Positions 1 to 8,747 of a stretch of 64,000 nt of DNA are shown here, piece after piece (position 1 is the stretch's first letter; each line of letters opens with the position of its first letter). Source of the stretch: Mixta mediterraneensis (GTDB lineage: Bacteria > Pseudomonadota > Gammaproteobacteria > Enterobacterales > Enterobacteriaceae); assembly GCF_014946725.1 (NCBI RefSeq), contig NZ_JACFXY010000014.1:39581-103580 (forward strand), written 5' to 3'. The translations under genes and the position numbers were made by a program. Below the pieces are notes generated by a model. That model saw only the letters and a list, made by a program, of their open reading frames with translations, did no database searches and had not been told where the DNA came from.

Positions 1-237
1 TTTCTGCGTATTGATTCTTTCCAGATGCGCCGCTTCAAGTTTTTTATCGGTACAGTTGGCGCGAACTTCGGTTAAGGCGCGCTCCAAACCGTTAACGCGG
101 CGCTGATTGTTATGCTTCTGCGCCATGTCAATTTCTTGCATAATATTCTCTTCTTTTTGCTGACAGAGCGACTCTCCTGCCATCAGCGAGCCTGAAAGAG
201 AAAAGAGTGTGAATCCCAGCAATAATTTATGTTTCAT
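1..237 (-). CDS. yqjC: YqjC-like DUF1090 periplasmic protein (partial)
   Basis: The N-terminal 79 codons are present and the 3' end lies off the window. The start is MKHKLLLGF followed by a hydrophobic stretch and a small-residue cleavage region near MAGESL, a typical Sec signal peptide. The mature part is charged and helical (CQQKEENIMQEIDMAQKHN, then RVNGLERALTEVRANC), which matches the DUF1090 pattern of E. coli YqjC as recalled. It lies downstream of mzrA and yqjA on the same strand, as in E. coli. Its molecular role is not known. Identification is by similarity and synteny only. Confidence 0.8.
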   Translation of the reverse strand, partial: MKHKLLLGFTLFSLSGSLMAGESLCQQKEENIMQEIDMAQKHNNQRRVNGLERALTEVRANCTDKKLEAAHLERINTQK

Positions 238-435
238 CAGGCTGATTACCTTCCATTGTGACTTAACCTGTGACTGACCGGATAAAGTGTAATCCGGATG
301 AGCCTTTACTTTACTTATTCCTAAAGCATAGACACCAGCAGGTAAAAGTTCAAAGAACACGAGGAGATACAGAAAGTTCCAGGCCACAACGCTTTGTGCG
401 CTGTAGCCGGGATCCTTACGAGGAAAAAGAAGTGG

Positions 436-783
436 CTACGCCAGTGACAGGCGGTCAGCTTGATCGTGTTGCGCCACAATAAAACCTTGCGGCAGCAGGC
501 GGCGTAGGACTTTTTGTGCCGCCAGACTTTGCTCTTCGCTGTCGAAATGGATCACCAGCGCATTACCAGAAGGCGTAATGCTTTTGATACGAATACCCTG
601 TGCGGTGAGCTGTTGGTAAAGATAGAAACCATCAGGTAAGGGCGTACCAGCATGCGAAACACGGATTTGTACCACCGTTTCATGACGCATCAACGTGGGT
701 GCCAGACTCAGTGCGATCAGCACGAACACGCCGCCAGTTATCCAGGGTAGCCAACGCTTTTGAAAACCTTTCAGCATGAACAT
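436..783 (-). CDS. mzrA: MzrA, modulator of the EnvZ/OmpR two-component system
   Basis: A 115-residue inner-membrane protein. One hydrophobic segment at about residues 13-31 (WITGGVFVLIALSLAP) is followed by a periplasmic domain. In E. coli MzrA binds EnvZ and links the CpxAR and EnvZ/OmpR envelope-stress systems. The start codon overlaps the yqjA stop by one base (TAATG), so the two genes are probably translationally coupled. A second in-frame Met two codons later (777) is an equally good start. The gene family is known; the assignment rests on size, topology and position directly after yqjA. Confidence 0.8.
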   Translation of the reverse strand: MFMLKGFQKRWLPWITGGVFVLIALSLAPTLMRHETVVQIRVSHAGTPLPDGFYLYQQLTAQGIRIKSITPSGNALVIHFDSEEQSLAAQKVLRRLLPQGFIVAQHDQADRLSLA

Positions 784-1460
784 TACTCAGCTTTCCCGTT
801 TTGGCTGGCCTGACGTTTACGCCACAACACAATTAAAGAACCCACCAAACCAATCACCAACAGCACCAGCGGCAGCATCATCAGAAAGAACATCAGTTCA
901 TCTTCATAGCGGCGGAAAATTGGCGTTTTGCCTAACGCGAAGCCCAGCACTGTAAGAATGACGACCCATAAGAAGGCGCTTACCCAGTTGAAAAATTGAA
1001 AGCGGGCGGTATTCAAGCCGGAAAGGCCAGCAATGGTAGGCAGCAAGGTGCGCACAAAAGCAATAAAGCGGCCAATTAGCAGGGCTGATAAGCCGTGGCG
1101 ATGAAACAGACTGTGCGCGCGTTGGTGATACTGGGCGGGAAGATGAGACAACCATTTTTGTACTGTGGGCGTATTACCCAGCCAGCGGCCCTGAATGTAA
1201 CTTACCCAGCAGCCCAGACTTGCGCCAGTAGTGAGAACTAAGATAGTCAGCGGAAAACTCATGGTTCCTTTGGCAATTAGCACGCCTACTAAAATCAGCA
1301 GACTATCACCAGGCAGGAAAGCAGCGGGTAATAAACCGTTTTCCAGGAACAAAATCATGAACAATACATCGTAAATTGCCCATACCAGCGTTGGATCGGA
1401 AAGAGTTTCATAATCCTGTTGCCACAAGGCATGCAGCAACGCTTGCAAAATATCCATCAA
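783..1460 (-). CDS. yqjA: YqjA, DedA-family membrane protein
   Basis: A 225-residue polytopic membrane protein of the DedA/SNARE-associated family, thought to be a proton-dependent transporter or undecaprenyl-phosphate translocase affecting membrane homeostasis and alkaline tolerance. Visible DedA features are the FLENGLLPAAFLPGDSLL segment near residues 38-55 and the conserved GRFIAFVRTLLPTIAGLS segment near residues 129-146, with the arginines important in the family. The last third is hydrophobic and ends in a basic tail. It is the first gene of the yqjA-mzrA pair, whose E. coli counterpart is CpxR-regulated. No convincing CpxR box was seen upstream. Confidence 0.88.
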   Translation of the reverse strand: MMDILQALLHALWQQDYETLSDPTLVWAIYDVLFMILFLENGLLPAAFLPGDSLLILVGVLIAKGTMSFPLTILVLTTGASLGCWVSYIQGRWLGNTPTVQKWLSHLPAQYHQRAHSLFHRHGLSALLIGRFIAFVRTLLPTIAGLSGLNTARFQFFNWVSAFLWVVILTVLGFALGKTPIFRRYEDELMFFLMMLPLVLLVIGLVGSLIVLWRKRQASQNGKAE

Positions 1461-1780
1461 TCATTCCTGAACATCATTGTTAAACATGTCCCGAGGGACT
1501 TAAGCGCAGGCCGACATTTGGTTATCGATTTTAGGAGCGCAGCCTGAGCAGATTTTTCCGGATCCATCCGAAATTGATTGTTAAATCAGCGACTTTATAA
1601 AGCCCTGTCGCAAAGGGTAAGGAAAGGGCGATAACTGTAACAAAAATCATGCGATCGAGACAGGGGAAACTGCCCGGCGAAGGGGAGTTTTACCCTGTGA
1701 GCCGGCATGTAAAAAGGAGCTTTACATGACCTGACACTATTGCAGTTTAACTGACCAGAAAGGGCGCATTTTCAACGGGA
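1461..1780. other. intergenic region between yqjA and exuR
   Basis: A stretch of 320 bp without a credible gene. It must contain the yqjA promoter and the exuR 3' end. A small hairpin-forming inverted repeat GTCCC-GA-GGGAC lies near 1488-1499. No clear terminator with a T-run and no RNA gene was recognised. Confidence 0.5.
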
Positions 1781-2554
1781 TCAACGTGGCGTATTCGAAC
1801 CATCTGGCAGGATGACCGGATTCTCACCAAACATGTAACGGTCCACATTAAATTCAAAATCATCGGCAGTGGCGTTAAACAGCATCTGCTTAGTATTTTC
1901 CAAATGATGCCACATCGCCAGTTTACTGGCGGCGGGATCTTTGCGCATCAGTGCTTTCAGGATTTGATCGTGATCGTCGCACCAGCTCAGAATGCTGCGC
2001 TGGTCGATATGTTCGTGGAGTTTAATCCAGTAAGGATTATGCAGGCGATGCAGCCACATTTTTTCGACAATGGCGGCTAATGCGCTGTTTTGTGTGGACT
2101 GCGCAATACGTACATGGAACTGCATGTCCCATTCTGAATCGCGAAAATGGTCTTCCTGGCGGGCTTTCTCCTGGATTGCCATTAATTCGATGATGTCCTG
2201 GCGGGTGACTTGCGTGGCCGCAAACTCGGCGACATTACTTTCGATAAGCTGCCGTGCCTGAAGCAGCTCAAAGGGACCAAAAGAGGCGAATTCTAACTGG
2301 TTGAATGTTGCAACACGATTTTGTTGCTGACTGGCGATGACGTGAATACCTGAGCCTTTACGCACCTCAACGTAGCCTTCCACTTCCAGCATAATGATGG
2401 CTTCACGCACCACGGTACGGCTCACTTCCATCTCTTCAGCAATCAACCGTTCAGCCGGTAACTTATCGCCAATGGAATAACCGCCACTCTCAATGCGGCT
2501 TTTTAATGCGCTAGCCAGCTGTTGATAAAGTCGACGGGGTTCGGTGATTTCCAT
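1781..2554 (-). CDS. exuR: ExuR, GntR/FadR-family repressor of hexuronate genes
   Basis: A 257-residue transcription factor. The N-terminal winged helix (about residues 8-75) has the GntR signature LYQQLASALKSRI, GDKLPAERLIAEEM and VSRTVVREAI; the C-terminal FCD ligand-binding domain follows, with acidic and histidine residues expected to bind metal and hexuronate. E. coli ExuR represses exuT, uxaCA and uxaB and is released by galacturonate or glucuronate metabolites. It lies just downstream of exuT on the same strand, matching E. coli order. Length and N-terminus fit the family. Confidence 0.93.
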   Translation of the reverse strand: MEITEPRRLYQQLASALKSRIESGGYSIGDKLPAERLIAEEMEVSRTVVREAIIMLEVEGYVEVRKGSGIHVIASQQQNRVATFNQLEFASFGPFELLQARQLIESNVAEFAATQVTRQDIIELMAIQEKARQEDHFRDSEWDMQFHVRIAQSTQNSALAAIVEKMWLHRLHNPYWIKLHEHIDQRSILSWCDDHDQILKALMRKDPAASKLAMWHHLENTKQMLFNATADDFEFNVDRYMFGENPVILPDGSNTPR

Positions 2555-2641
2555 GGCGCGATCCAGAATGGCAAACGGGTAAGTTGTTATACCACCTTGC
2601 AGTGAGAGAGGAAAAGGGCTGGCAGCAACCAGCCCGATAGA

Positions 2642-3946
2642 TTAACTGCTAATAGCTGCGCCTTGCGGTGCCTGCACTTCCTGCTCCAGTTCAGAGATCG
2701 GTTTGTTTTTCAAAACGGTCCAGATAACAATCGCGCCCAGTAAGTCAAACACGGCCAGTGCGGCAAACAGCGGGCTAAAGCCAAGCGTATCAGCTAACGC
2801 ACCCACGACCAGTGCAAACAGGGTGCTGGCGGTCCAGGCTGCCATGCCGGTTAAACCGTTCGCGGTAGCGACTTCATTGCGACCAAACACGTCGGAAGAG
2901 AGGGTGATTAGCGCGCCGGATAATGCCTGATGCGCGAAACCGCCGACACACAGCAGAGCGATAGCCACATAAGGACTGGTGAACAATCCGATGGTGCCAG
3001 GACCAATCATCAGCACCGCACCTATTGTGACCACCAGTTTACGTGACACGATCAGATTTACGCCAAACCAGCGCTGAAACAGCGGAGGCAAATATCCACC
3101 CAATATGCAGCCAATATCGGCAAACAGCATCGGCATCCAGGCGAACAGGGCGATTTCCTTCAGATTAAAACCATAAACCTTAAACATAAACAGCGGAATC
3201 CACGCGTTAAAGGTTCCCCATGCCGGTTCGGCGAGAAAGCGCGGCAGTGCAATGCCCCAGAACTGTCGATTCCGCAGGATCTGTCGGACCGACATTTTGC
3301 GCGTATTGCCGGTTTGATGCTGCGCCTCCTGACCGGCAAGGATATAGTGGCGCTCTTCTTCGCTCAGTTTGGTTTGTTGTTTAGGATGTTTATAGAAAAC
3401 CAGCCAGCACAGTGCCCAGACCATGCTTAACACACCCGTGATGATAAAGGCCATTTGCCAGCTGTGCGCCATTATCGCCCAGACGACTAAAGGCGGTGCC
3501 AGCATGGCGCCAATTGATGAACCCACGTTGAAATAGCCTACCGCTACTGAACGCTCTTTGGCAGGGAACCATTCGCTGCTGGCCTTCAGACCAGCCGGGA
3601 TCATAGCGGCTTCGGCTGCGCCTACCGCGCCACGCGCTAAGGCAAATCCTCCCCAGCTGCCTGCCATCGCAGTCGCGGCGCAGAACAGGGCCCACAGTAC
3701 AGCGAAAACGGCGTAGCCAATTTTGGTTCCAAGCAGGTCCAGCACATAACCGGCGACTGGCTGCATCAGGGTATAACAGGCCGAATAGGCGGCGATGATG
3801 TAGGAATATTGCTGCGTGGTGATATGCAGCTCTGTTTGCAACGTGGGTGCTGCCACCGCGATGGTGTTTCTTGTCAGATACCCCAGCACTGTGCCGAGTG
3901 TGACCAGGCCGATCATATACCATCGTAGCCCTTTGATCTTACGCAT
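2642..3946 (-). CDS. exuT: ExuT, hexuronate/proton symporter
   Basis: A 434-residue major facilitator superfamily transporter of the anion:cation symporter group that imports galacturonate and glucuronate. The sequence opens MRKIKGLRWYMIGLVTLGTV and shows about twelve hydrophobic segments, with the family motifs YLTRNTIAVAAPTL near residues 23-36 and GAAEAAMIPAGLKASSEWFP near 109-128. It is divergent from uxaC across a shared control region. It is probably repressed by ExuR and activated by CRP, by analogy with E. coli and from the sites seen there. Confidence 0.93.
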   Translation of the reverse strand: MRKIKGLRWYMIGLVTLGTVLGYLTRNTIAVAAPTLQTELHITTQQYSYIIAAYSACYTLMQPVAGYVLDLLGTKIGYAVFAVLWALFCAATAMAGSWGGFALARGAVGAAEAAMIPAGLKASSEWFPAKERSVAVGYFNVGSSIGAMLAPPLVVWAIMAHSWQMAFIITGVLSMVWALCWLVFYKHPKQQTKLSEEERHYILAGQEAQHQTGNTRKMSVRQILRNRQFWGIALPRFLAEPAWGTFNAWIPLFMFKVYGFNLKEIALFAWMPMLFADIGCILGGYLPPLFQRWFGVNLIVSRKLVVTIGAVLMIGPGTIGLFTSPYVAIALLCVGGFAHQALSGALITLSSDVFGRNEVATANGLTGMAAWTASTLFALVVGALADTLGFSPLFAALAVFDLLGAIVIWTVLKNKPISELEQEVQAPQGAAISS

Positions 3947-4109
3947 CCTCTACCTCTTCCAGTTCTGTATGCGGACTTGCCGCTGTTGTTATCTGGAGCG
4001 GGACAACTCGTGATATAGCTCTGCTCACGCCCGCAGGTCCTGTAAAGCGACCTTTTTTTACCTTGTCTTTAGGTGTGCCTTTACGATGCACACGATGGAG
4101 CGAGAGCCT

Positions 4110-4127
4110 AACTTGTTATACAACTTT
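4110..4127. promoter_or_regulatory. ExuR-like operator 1
   Basis: The sequence AACTTGTTATACAACTTT is a near-palindrome that closely resembles the AAATTGGTATACCAATTT consensus described for UxuR/ExuR. It lies centrally between exuT and uxaC. Binding is inferred from the match. Confidence 0.6.
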
Positions 4128-4250
4128 AAAAGTTGAGAGCCATCACAAAAACCCTCACTGCCTTATGGGATACTTTAATCCCATGTTACGACAGCCATTT
4201 AGCCCTCAGCAGGCGGCAAAAGTGTCCATAAACGTAAAGTTTTACTGCGC

Positions 4251-4274
4251 ATTATGTGAGCGAGATCGCAAAGA
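4251..4274. promoter_or_regulatory. CRP-like site upstream of uxaC
   Basis: TGTGA (4255-4259), a six-base spacer and TCGCA (4266-4270) form a good match to the CRP consensus TGTGA-N6-TCACA. Its position about 85 bp upstream of uxaC fits catabolite activation of the hexuronate operon. It is inferred from sequence only. Confidence 0.6.
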
Positions 4275-4290
4275 ATTCTTCTGCTGGCTA

Positions 4291-4309
4291 AAATTGGTAT
4301 GATAACTTT
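4291..4309. promoter_or_regulatory. ExuR-like operator 2, next to uxaC
   Basis: AAATTGGTATGATAACTTT matches the left half of the UxuR/ExuR consensus exactly and the right half partly. It is 34 bp upstream of the uxaC start, where a bound repressor would block transcription. Confidence 0.6.
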
Positions 4310-4342
4310 GGATCTAGAGGTTCAGCCTGAGAGGAAGTGAGC

Positions 4343-5758
4343 ATGCCGCGTTTTATGACCGAAGATTTTTTGCTGGATACCGAGTTTTCCCGTCGTCTTT
4401 ATCACGACTACGCGAAAGATCAGCCGATTTTCGATTATCACTGCCATCTGCCACCGCAGCAGATTGCCGAAAATTATCGTTTCGCCAATCTTTATGACAT
4501 TTGGCTGAAAGGCGATCACTACAAATGGCGTGCAATGCGTGCCAACGGTGTGCCGGAAGCATTTTGTACAGGTGATGCCAGCGATCGGGAAAAATTTAAC
4601 GCCTGGGCGCGCACGGTGCCGCATACCATTGGCAACCCACTTTATCACTGGACGCATCTCGAACTGCGCCGTCCTTTCGGCATCTCCGACACGCTGTTGT
4701 CTGAAAAAACCGCCGATAACATCTGGGATCGCTGTAATGATCTGCTGGCGCAGGATGAATTTACGACGCGCGGCATCATGAAGCAGATGAACGTAAAAAT
4801 GGTGGGCACTACTGACGATCCGCTCGACGATCTGTCACATCATCGCGCACTGGCGGATGACACCCATTTTGATGTCAAAGTGCTGCCGAGCTGGCGTCCG
4901 GATAAAGCCTTCAATATTGAAGCCGAAACCTTTTTACCGTGGGTCCAGAACCTGGAGCGTATTGCTGACATCAGCGTGCAGCGCTTCGATGACTTGCTGC
5001 GAGCGTTGAGTCAACGTCTGGATTACTTCGCAGCGCATGGCTGTAAAGTGTCCGATCACGCGCTGGATGTGGTGTGTTACGCCGAGGCGGATAACGCCAC
5101 GCTTGATGCTATTCTGTCGCGTCGCCTGGGCGGTACGGCACCGAATCCACAGGAAACTGCACAGTTTAAAACCGCCGTTCTGGTCTGGCTGGGTAGCGAA
5201 TATGCCCGTCGCGGCTGGGTTCAGCAATATCATATTGGTGCGTTGCGTAATACCAACCGCCGTCAATATGAATTGCTCGGCCCGGATGTCGGCTTTGACT
5301 CCATCAACGATCAGCCGGTAGCGGAACCGCTGGCACGTTTACTTGGCGCACAGAATCTGCATAACGCATTGCCAAAAACCATTCTTTATTGCCTGAATCC
5401 GCGTGACAACGAAGTGATTGCTACCATGGCGGGCAATTTTCAGGGCGAAGGCGAAGCGGGGAAAATGCAGTTTGGTTCGGCCTGGTGGTTTAACGATCAG
5501 CTCGATGGTATGCAGCGACAGATGACGCAACTGGCGCAGATTGGTTTGCTAAGCCGCTTCGTTGGTATGCTGACCGACAGCCGCAGTTTTCTGTCTTATA
5601 CGCGCCATGAATATTTTCGTCGGCTGTTGTGTCAGATGATGGGACACTGGGTTGAACGAGGCGAAGCGCCCGCTGACGAAGCCTTGTTGGGTCAGATGGT
5701 ACAGAACATCTGCTTCAATAACGCCCGCGATTACTTCGGCATTGAGCTGGGAGTCTGA
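4343..5758 (+). CDS. uxaC: UxaC, glucuronate/galacturonate isomerase
   Basis: A 471-residue cytosolic enzyme that converts D-glucuronate to D-fructuronate and D-galacturonate to D-tagaturonate, the first step of hexuronate catabolism. The amidohydrolase-fold metal motif HCH is visible in FDYHCHLPPQQIAE near residues 30-43; other family blocks are VKMVGTTDDP and FRRLLCQMMGHW. The ATG at 4343 is chosen over an upstream GTG at 4337 because GAGGAA sits six bases before it and the family protein begins close to MTEDFLLDTEF. It is the first gene of uxaCBA, two bases before uxaB. Confidence 0.95.
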   Translation: MPRFMTEDFLLDTEFSRRLYHDYAKDQPIFDYHCHLPPQQIAENYRFANLYDIWLKGDHYKWRAMRANGVPEAFCTGDASDREKFNAWARTVPHTIGNPLYHWTHLELRRPFGISDTLLSEKTADNIWDRCNDLLAQDEFTTRGIMKQMNVKMVGTTDDPLDDLSHHRALADDTHFDVKVLPSWRPDKAFNIEAETFLPWVQNLERIADISVQRFDDLLRALSQRLDYFAAHGCKVSDHALDVVCYAEADNATLDAILSRRLGGTAPNPQETAQFKTAVLVWLGSEYARRGWVQQYHIGALRNTNRRQYELLGPDVGFDSINDQPVAEPLARLLGAQNLHNALPKTILYCLNPRDNEVIATMAGNFQGEGEAGKMQFGSAWWFNDQLDGMQRQMTQLAQIGLLSRFVGMLTDSRSFLSYTRHEYFRRLLCQMMGHWVERGEAPADEALLGQMVQNICFNNARDYFGIELGV

Positions 5759-5760
5759 TC

Positions 5761-7209
5761 ATGCAGCGGCTAAATCGTCACGACTTTCCCGGCGCCCATT
5801 ATAGCGAACGCGTCATTCAGTTCGGTGAAGGTAACTTTTTACGTGCGTTTATCGACTGGCAAATCGACTGGCTAAATGAACACCAGGGTATTGATGCCGG
5901 GATTGTGGTCGTGCGGCCGCGTAATCGTGAAGTCAGCGACAGCCTGAATCAGCAGGATGGCCTGTACACCACGCTGATTCGGGGACTCAATGACCAGGGC
6001 GAGCAGGTCAGTGAAAAGCGGTTGATCCGCAGTCTGAACCGTGAAATTCAGCCTTATAAACAGTTCGATGATTTTCTGGCGCTTGCCAGAAATGCACAGA
6101 TACGTTTCGTATTTTCCAATACGACCGAAGCCGGTATCGCTTTGGTCGAAACGGACACATTAGCCGATCAACCCGCCGCCAGCTTTCCTGGCAAGCTGAC
6201 GCAACTGCTGTGGGCGCGCTTCAACCATTTTAAGGGCGCAAGCGATAAAGGCTGGCTGATCCTGCCGTGTGAATTGATCGATCATAATGGTGATACGCTG
6301 CGCGAAATGGTACTGCGGTATGCGGATCGCTGGCAGCTTACGCAGGAATTTAAAGCGTGGGTCAACCAGCATTGCGCGTTCTACAACACGCTGGTGGATC
6401 GCATTGTGACTGGCTTTCCCCCGGAAAGCGCGCAGCTTGCAGCGCAGCTGGGCTACGAAGATCGCTATCTGGTAGCGGGTGAAGTTTATTACCAGTTTGT
6501 GATCCAGGGGCCAGCCATTCTGGCTGATGAACTCAGACTGGATGCACTGGCTCCCCAGGTGCGAATGGTGGAAGACATCACGCCCTATAAAGCACAGAAA
6601 GTTGCGATCCTGAATGGTGCGCATACCGCGATGGTTCCGGTGGCCTGTCTTGCCGGGCTGGAAAGCGTGGGCGAAGCGATGGATGATACAGCGATTGCTG
6701 GCTTTATTGATGATTTGTTGCGTCAAGAGGTGATCCCAACGCTGGATCTGCCGCGTCATGAGCTCCATGCCTTTGCCGATGCGGTACAGCGCCGCTTCCG
6801 TAATCCTTTTATCCATCACGCCTTATTGTCGATCGCCCTGAATGGCATGACCAAGTTTCGCACGCGGTTACTCGCGCCGCTGCTGGCATCGCATCAGCAG
6901 TCCGGCAAATGGCCGCAGCGCCTGACCTTCGCCTTTGCCGCCTTAATCGCTTTTTATCGTGGCGAGTCAGATAAAAAAAGCTGGCCGCTGCAAGATGAAG
7001 CGCAATGGTTACAGCGCTACGCCGAAGGCTGGTCGGCATTGAAAGCTGGCCAGATTACTCCCGAACAGCTGGTAAGTAGCGTGTTAAGCGACGCGCAACA
7101 CTGGGGAGAAGATTTAACCCTGCAACCGGGATTAGTGGCAGCGGTTACTCATCACCTGCAAAACATCATCGCCCACGGAATGCGTAAGGCGCTGAGTCAA
7201 CTGAGATAA
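5761..7209 (+). CDS. uxaB: UxaB, tagaturonate reductase (altronate oxidoreductase)
   Basis: A 482-residue NAD-dependent enzyme of the mannitol dehydrogenase family that reduces D-tagaturonate to D-altronate. The N-terminal Rossmann region carries ERVIQFGEGNFLRAFIDWQID, and the C-terminal catalytic domain carries PYKAQKVAILNGAHTAMVP, which holds the family's catalytic lysine and histidine context. Length matches E. coli UxaB. In E. coli uxaB lies apart from uxaCA; here it is between uxaC and uxaA with two- and four-base gaps, so one transcript supplies the whole galacturonate branch. Confidence 0.95.
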   Translation: MQRLNRHDFPGAHYSERVIQFGEGNFLRAFIDWQIDWLNEHQGIDAGIVVVRPRNREVSDSLNQQDGLYTTLIRGLNDQGEQVSEKRLIRSLNREIQPYKQFDDFLALARNAQIRFVFSNTTEAGIALVETDTLADQPAASFPGKLTQLLWARFNHFKGASDKGWLILPCELIDHNGDTLREMVLRYADRWQLTQEFKAWVNQHCAFYNTLVDRIVTGFPPESAQLAAQLGYEDRYLVAGEVYYQFVIQGPAILADELRLDALAPQVRMVEDITPYKAQKVAILNGAHTAMVPVACLAGLESVGEAMDDTAIAGFIDDLLRQEVIPTLDLPRHELHAFADAVQRRFRNPFIHHALLSIALNGMTKFRTRLLAPLLASHQQSGKWPQRLTFAFAALIAFYRGESDKKSWPLQDEAQWLQRYAEGWSALKAGQITPEQLVSSVLSDAQHWGEDLTLQPGLVAAVTHHLQNIIAHGMRKALSQLR

Positions 7210-7213
7210 CGCT

Positions 7214-8704
7214 ATGCAAGACGCCATTAAAATACATTCTCGCGACAACGTTGCCGTAGCGTTGCGCGACTTAGCCGCCGGTGCCACCGTTGAGCTGTCG
7301 GGGCAGGGAGTGAAACTGCAACAGGACGTAGGAGGTGGCCATAAGTTTGCGCTGCAATCCATCGCGCAAGGCGAACTGGTGATCAAATATGGCCTGCCGA
7401 TTGGTCACGCCACTCAGCCAATTGCCCAGGGTGAGGTTATTCATTCTCAGAATTCGCGCACTAACCTTAGCGATCTGGATGAGTATACCTATCAGCCCGA
7501 ACTTATGACTGTGCCGCCGCAGCCGGGCGATCGCGAAGTACAAATTTATCGGCGTGCAAATGGCGAAGTGGGCATTCGTAACGAACTCTGGATATTGCCT
7601 ACGGTAGGCTGCGTGAATGGCATTGCCCGTCAGATCCTACAACGTTTTTTGAAAGAAACGCAGGATGCCGCCGGAACCGATGGAGCGTTTCTGTTTAGTC
7701 ACACCTTTGGCTGTTCGCAGCTGGGGCAGGATCATGACAATACGCGAACCATGCTGCAAAACATGGTACGTCATCCAAATGCGGGCGCGGTGCTGGTGAT
7801 TGGCCTTGGCTGTGAGAACAATCAGGTTGATGCTTTCCGCGAAACGTTGGGCATGTTTGAGAGCGACCGTGTAGAGTTTATGGTTTGCCAGCAGCATGAC
7901 GATGAAGTTGAAGCAGGTTTAGTTCGCCTACATGCACTGTATGAAAAGATGCGCCACGATCAACGCGTACCGGGCAAACTCAGCGAGCTGAAGTTCGGGC
8001 TGGAATGCGGCGGTTCGGACGGTTTTTCAGGTATTACCGCGAATCCTCTGCTGGGCCGTTTCTCCGACCAGATGATTGCTAATGGCGGCACGACCGTCTT
8101 GACCGAAGTGCCAGAAATGTTTGGCGCTGAGCGTATTTTGATGAGCCGCTGCCGTGATGAAGCGACCTTTGATAAAACCGTGGCAATGATAAATGACTTC
8201 AAACAGTACTTTATCGATCATCAGCAACCGATTTACGAAAATCCCTCGCCGGGCAACAAAGCGGGTGGTATCACCACGCTGGAAGAGAAGTCGCTTGGCT
8301 GCACACAGAAAGCTGGACAAAGTCAGGTCGTGGACGTATTGAAATATGGCGAGCGGTTAAAAACGCCAGGCCTGAATTTACTGAGCGCACCGGGTAACGA
8401 TGCGGTCGCCACCAGCGCGCTGGCGGGTGCGGGCTGCCATATGGTGCTGTTTAGCACCGGTCGCGGTACGCCTTATGGCGGATTTGTACCGACGGTGAAA
8501 CTGGCGACCAATACGCCGCTGGCGGAGAAAAAACCACACTGGATTGATTTCGACGCCGGACGGTTGATTCATGGCATGAGCATGGACGATATGCTGGCCG
8601 ATTTCGTCGATACCATCGTCGCGATTGCAAATGGCCGGGCGACAAATAACGAAAAGAATGATTTCCGGGAGCTGGCAATTTTCAAAAGCGGCGTAACCCT
8701 GTAA
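7214..8704 (+). CDS. uxaA: UxaA, altronate dehydratase
   Basis: A 496-residue enzyme that dehydrates D-altronate to 2-keto-3-deoxy-D-gluconate. An N-terminal SAF-like domain (about residues 1-95, including GQGVKLQQDVGGGHKFAL) is followed by the large UxaA catalytic domain with conserved cysteine blocks such as FSHTFGCSQLG, VIGLGCENNQ and GLECGGSDGFSGI that fit an iron-dependent enzyme. It closes the uxaCBA operon; a strong terminator follows within 15 bases. Confidence 0.95.
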   Translation: MQDAIKIHSRDNVAVALRDLAAGATVELSGQGVKLQQDVGGGHKFALQSIAQGELVIKYGLPIGHATQPIAQGEVIHSQNSRTNLSDLDEYTYQPELMTVPPQPGDREVQIYRRANGEVGIRNELWILPTVGCVNGIARQILQRFLKETQDAAGTDGAFLFSHTFGCSQLGQDHDNTRTMLQNMVRHPNAGAVLVIGLGCENNQVDAFRETLGMFESDRVEFMVCQQHDDEVEAGLVRLHALYEKMRHDQRVPGKLSELKFGLECGGSDGFSGITANPLLGRFSDQMIANGGTTVLTEVPEMFGAERILMSRCRDEATFDKTVAMINDFKQYFIDHQQPIYENPSPGNKAGGITTLEEKSLGCTQKAGQSQVVDVLKYGERLKTPGLNLLSAPGNDAVATSALAGAGCHMVLFSTGRGTPYGGFVPTVKLATNTPLAEKKPHWIDFDAGRLIHGMSMDDMLADFVDTIVAIANGRATNNEKNDFRELAIFKSGVTL

Positions 8705-8710
8705 TTATCA

Positions 8711-8747
8711 AAAAAAATGGCGACCTCCGTTGGTCGCCATAATTTTT
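8711..8747. terminator. bidirectional terminator between uxaA and sstT
   Basis: A ten-base stem ATGGCGACC(A)/TGGTCGCCAT at 8717-8740 is flanked by an A-run on the left and a T-run on the right. It can serve both uxaA (rightward) and sstT (leftward), which converge here. Confidence 0.9.

Larger units (their letters stand above)
3947..4342. promoter_or_regulatory. divergent exuT / uxaCBA control region
   Basis: A 396-bp gap between divergent hexuronate genes with no credible ORF. It contains two ExuR-like palindromes and one CRP-like site, listed separately. This is the layout expected for the E. coli exu/uxa regulon. Exact promoters were not assigned. Confidence 0.7.
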
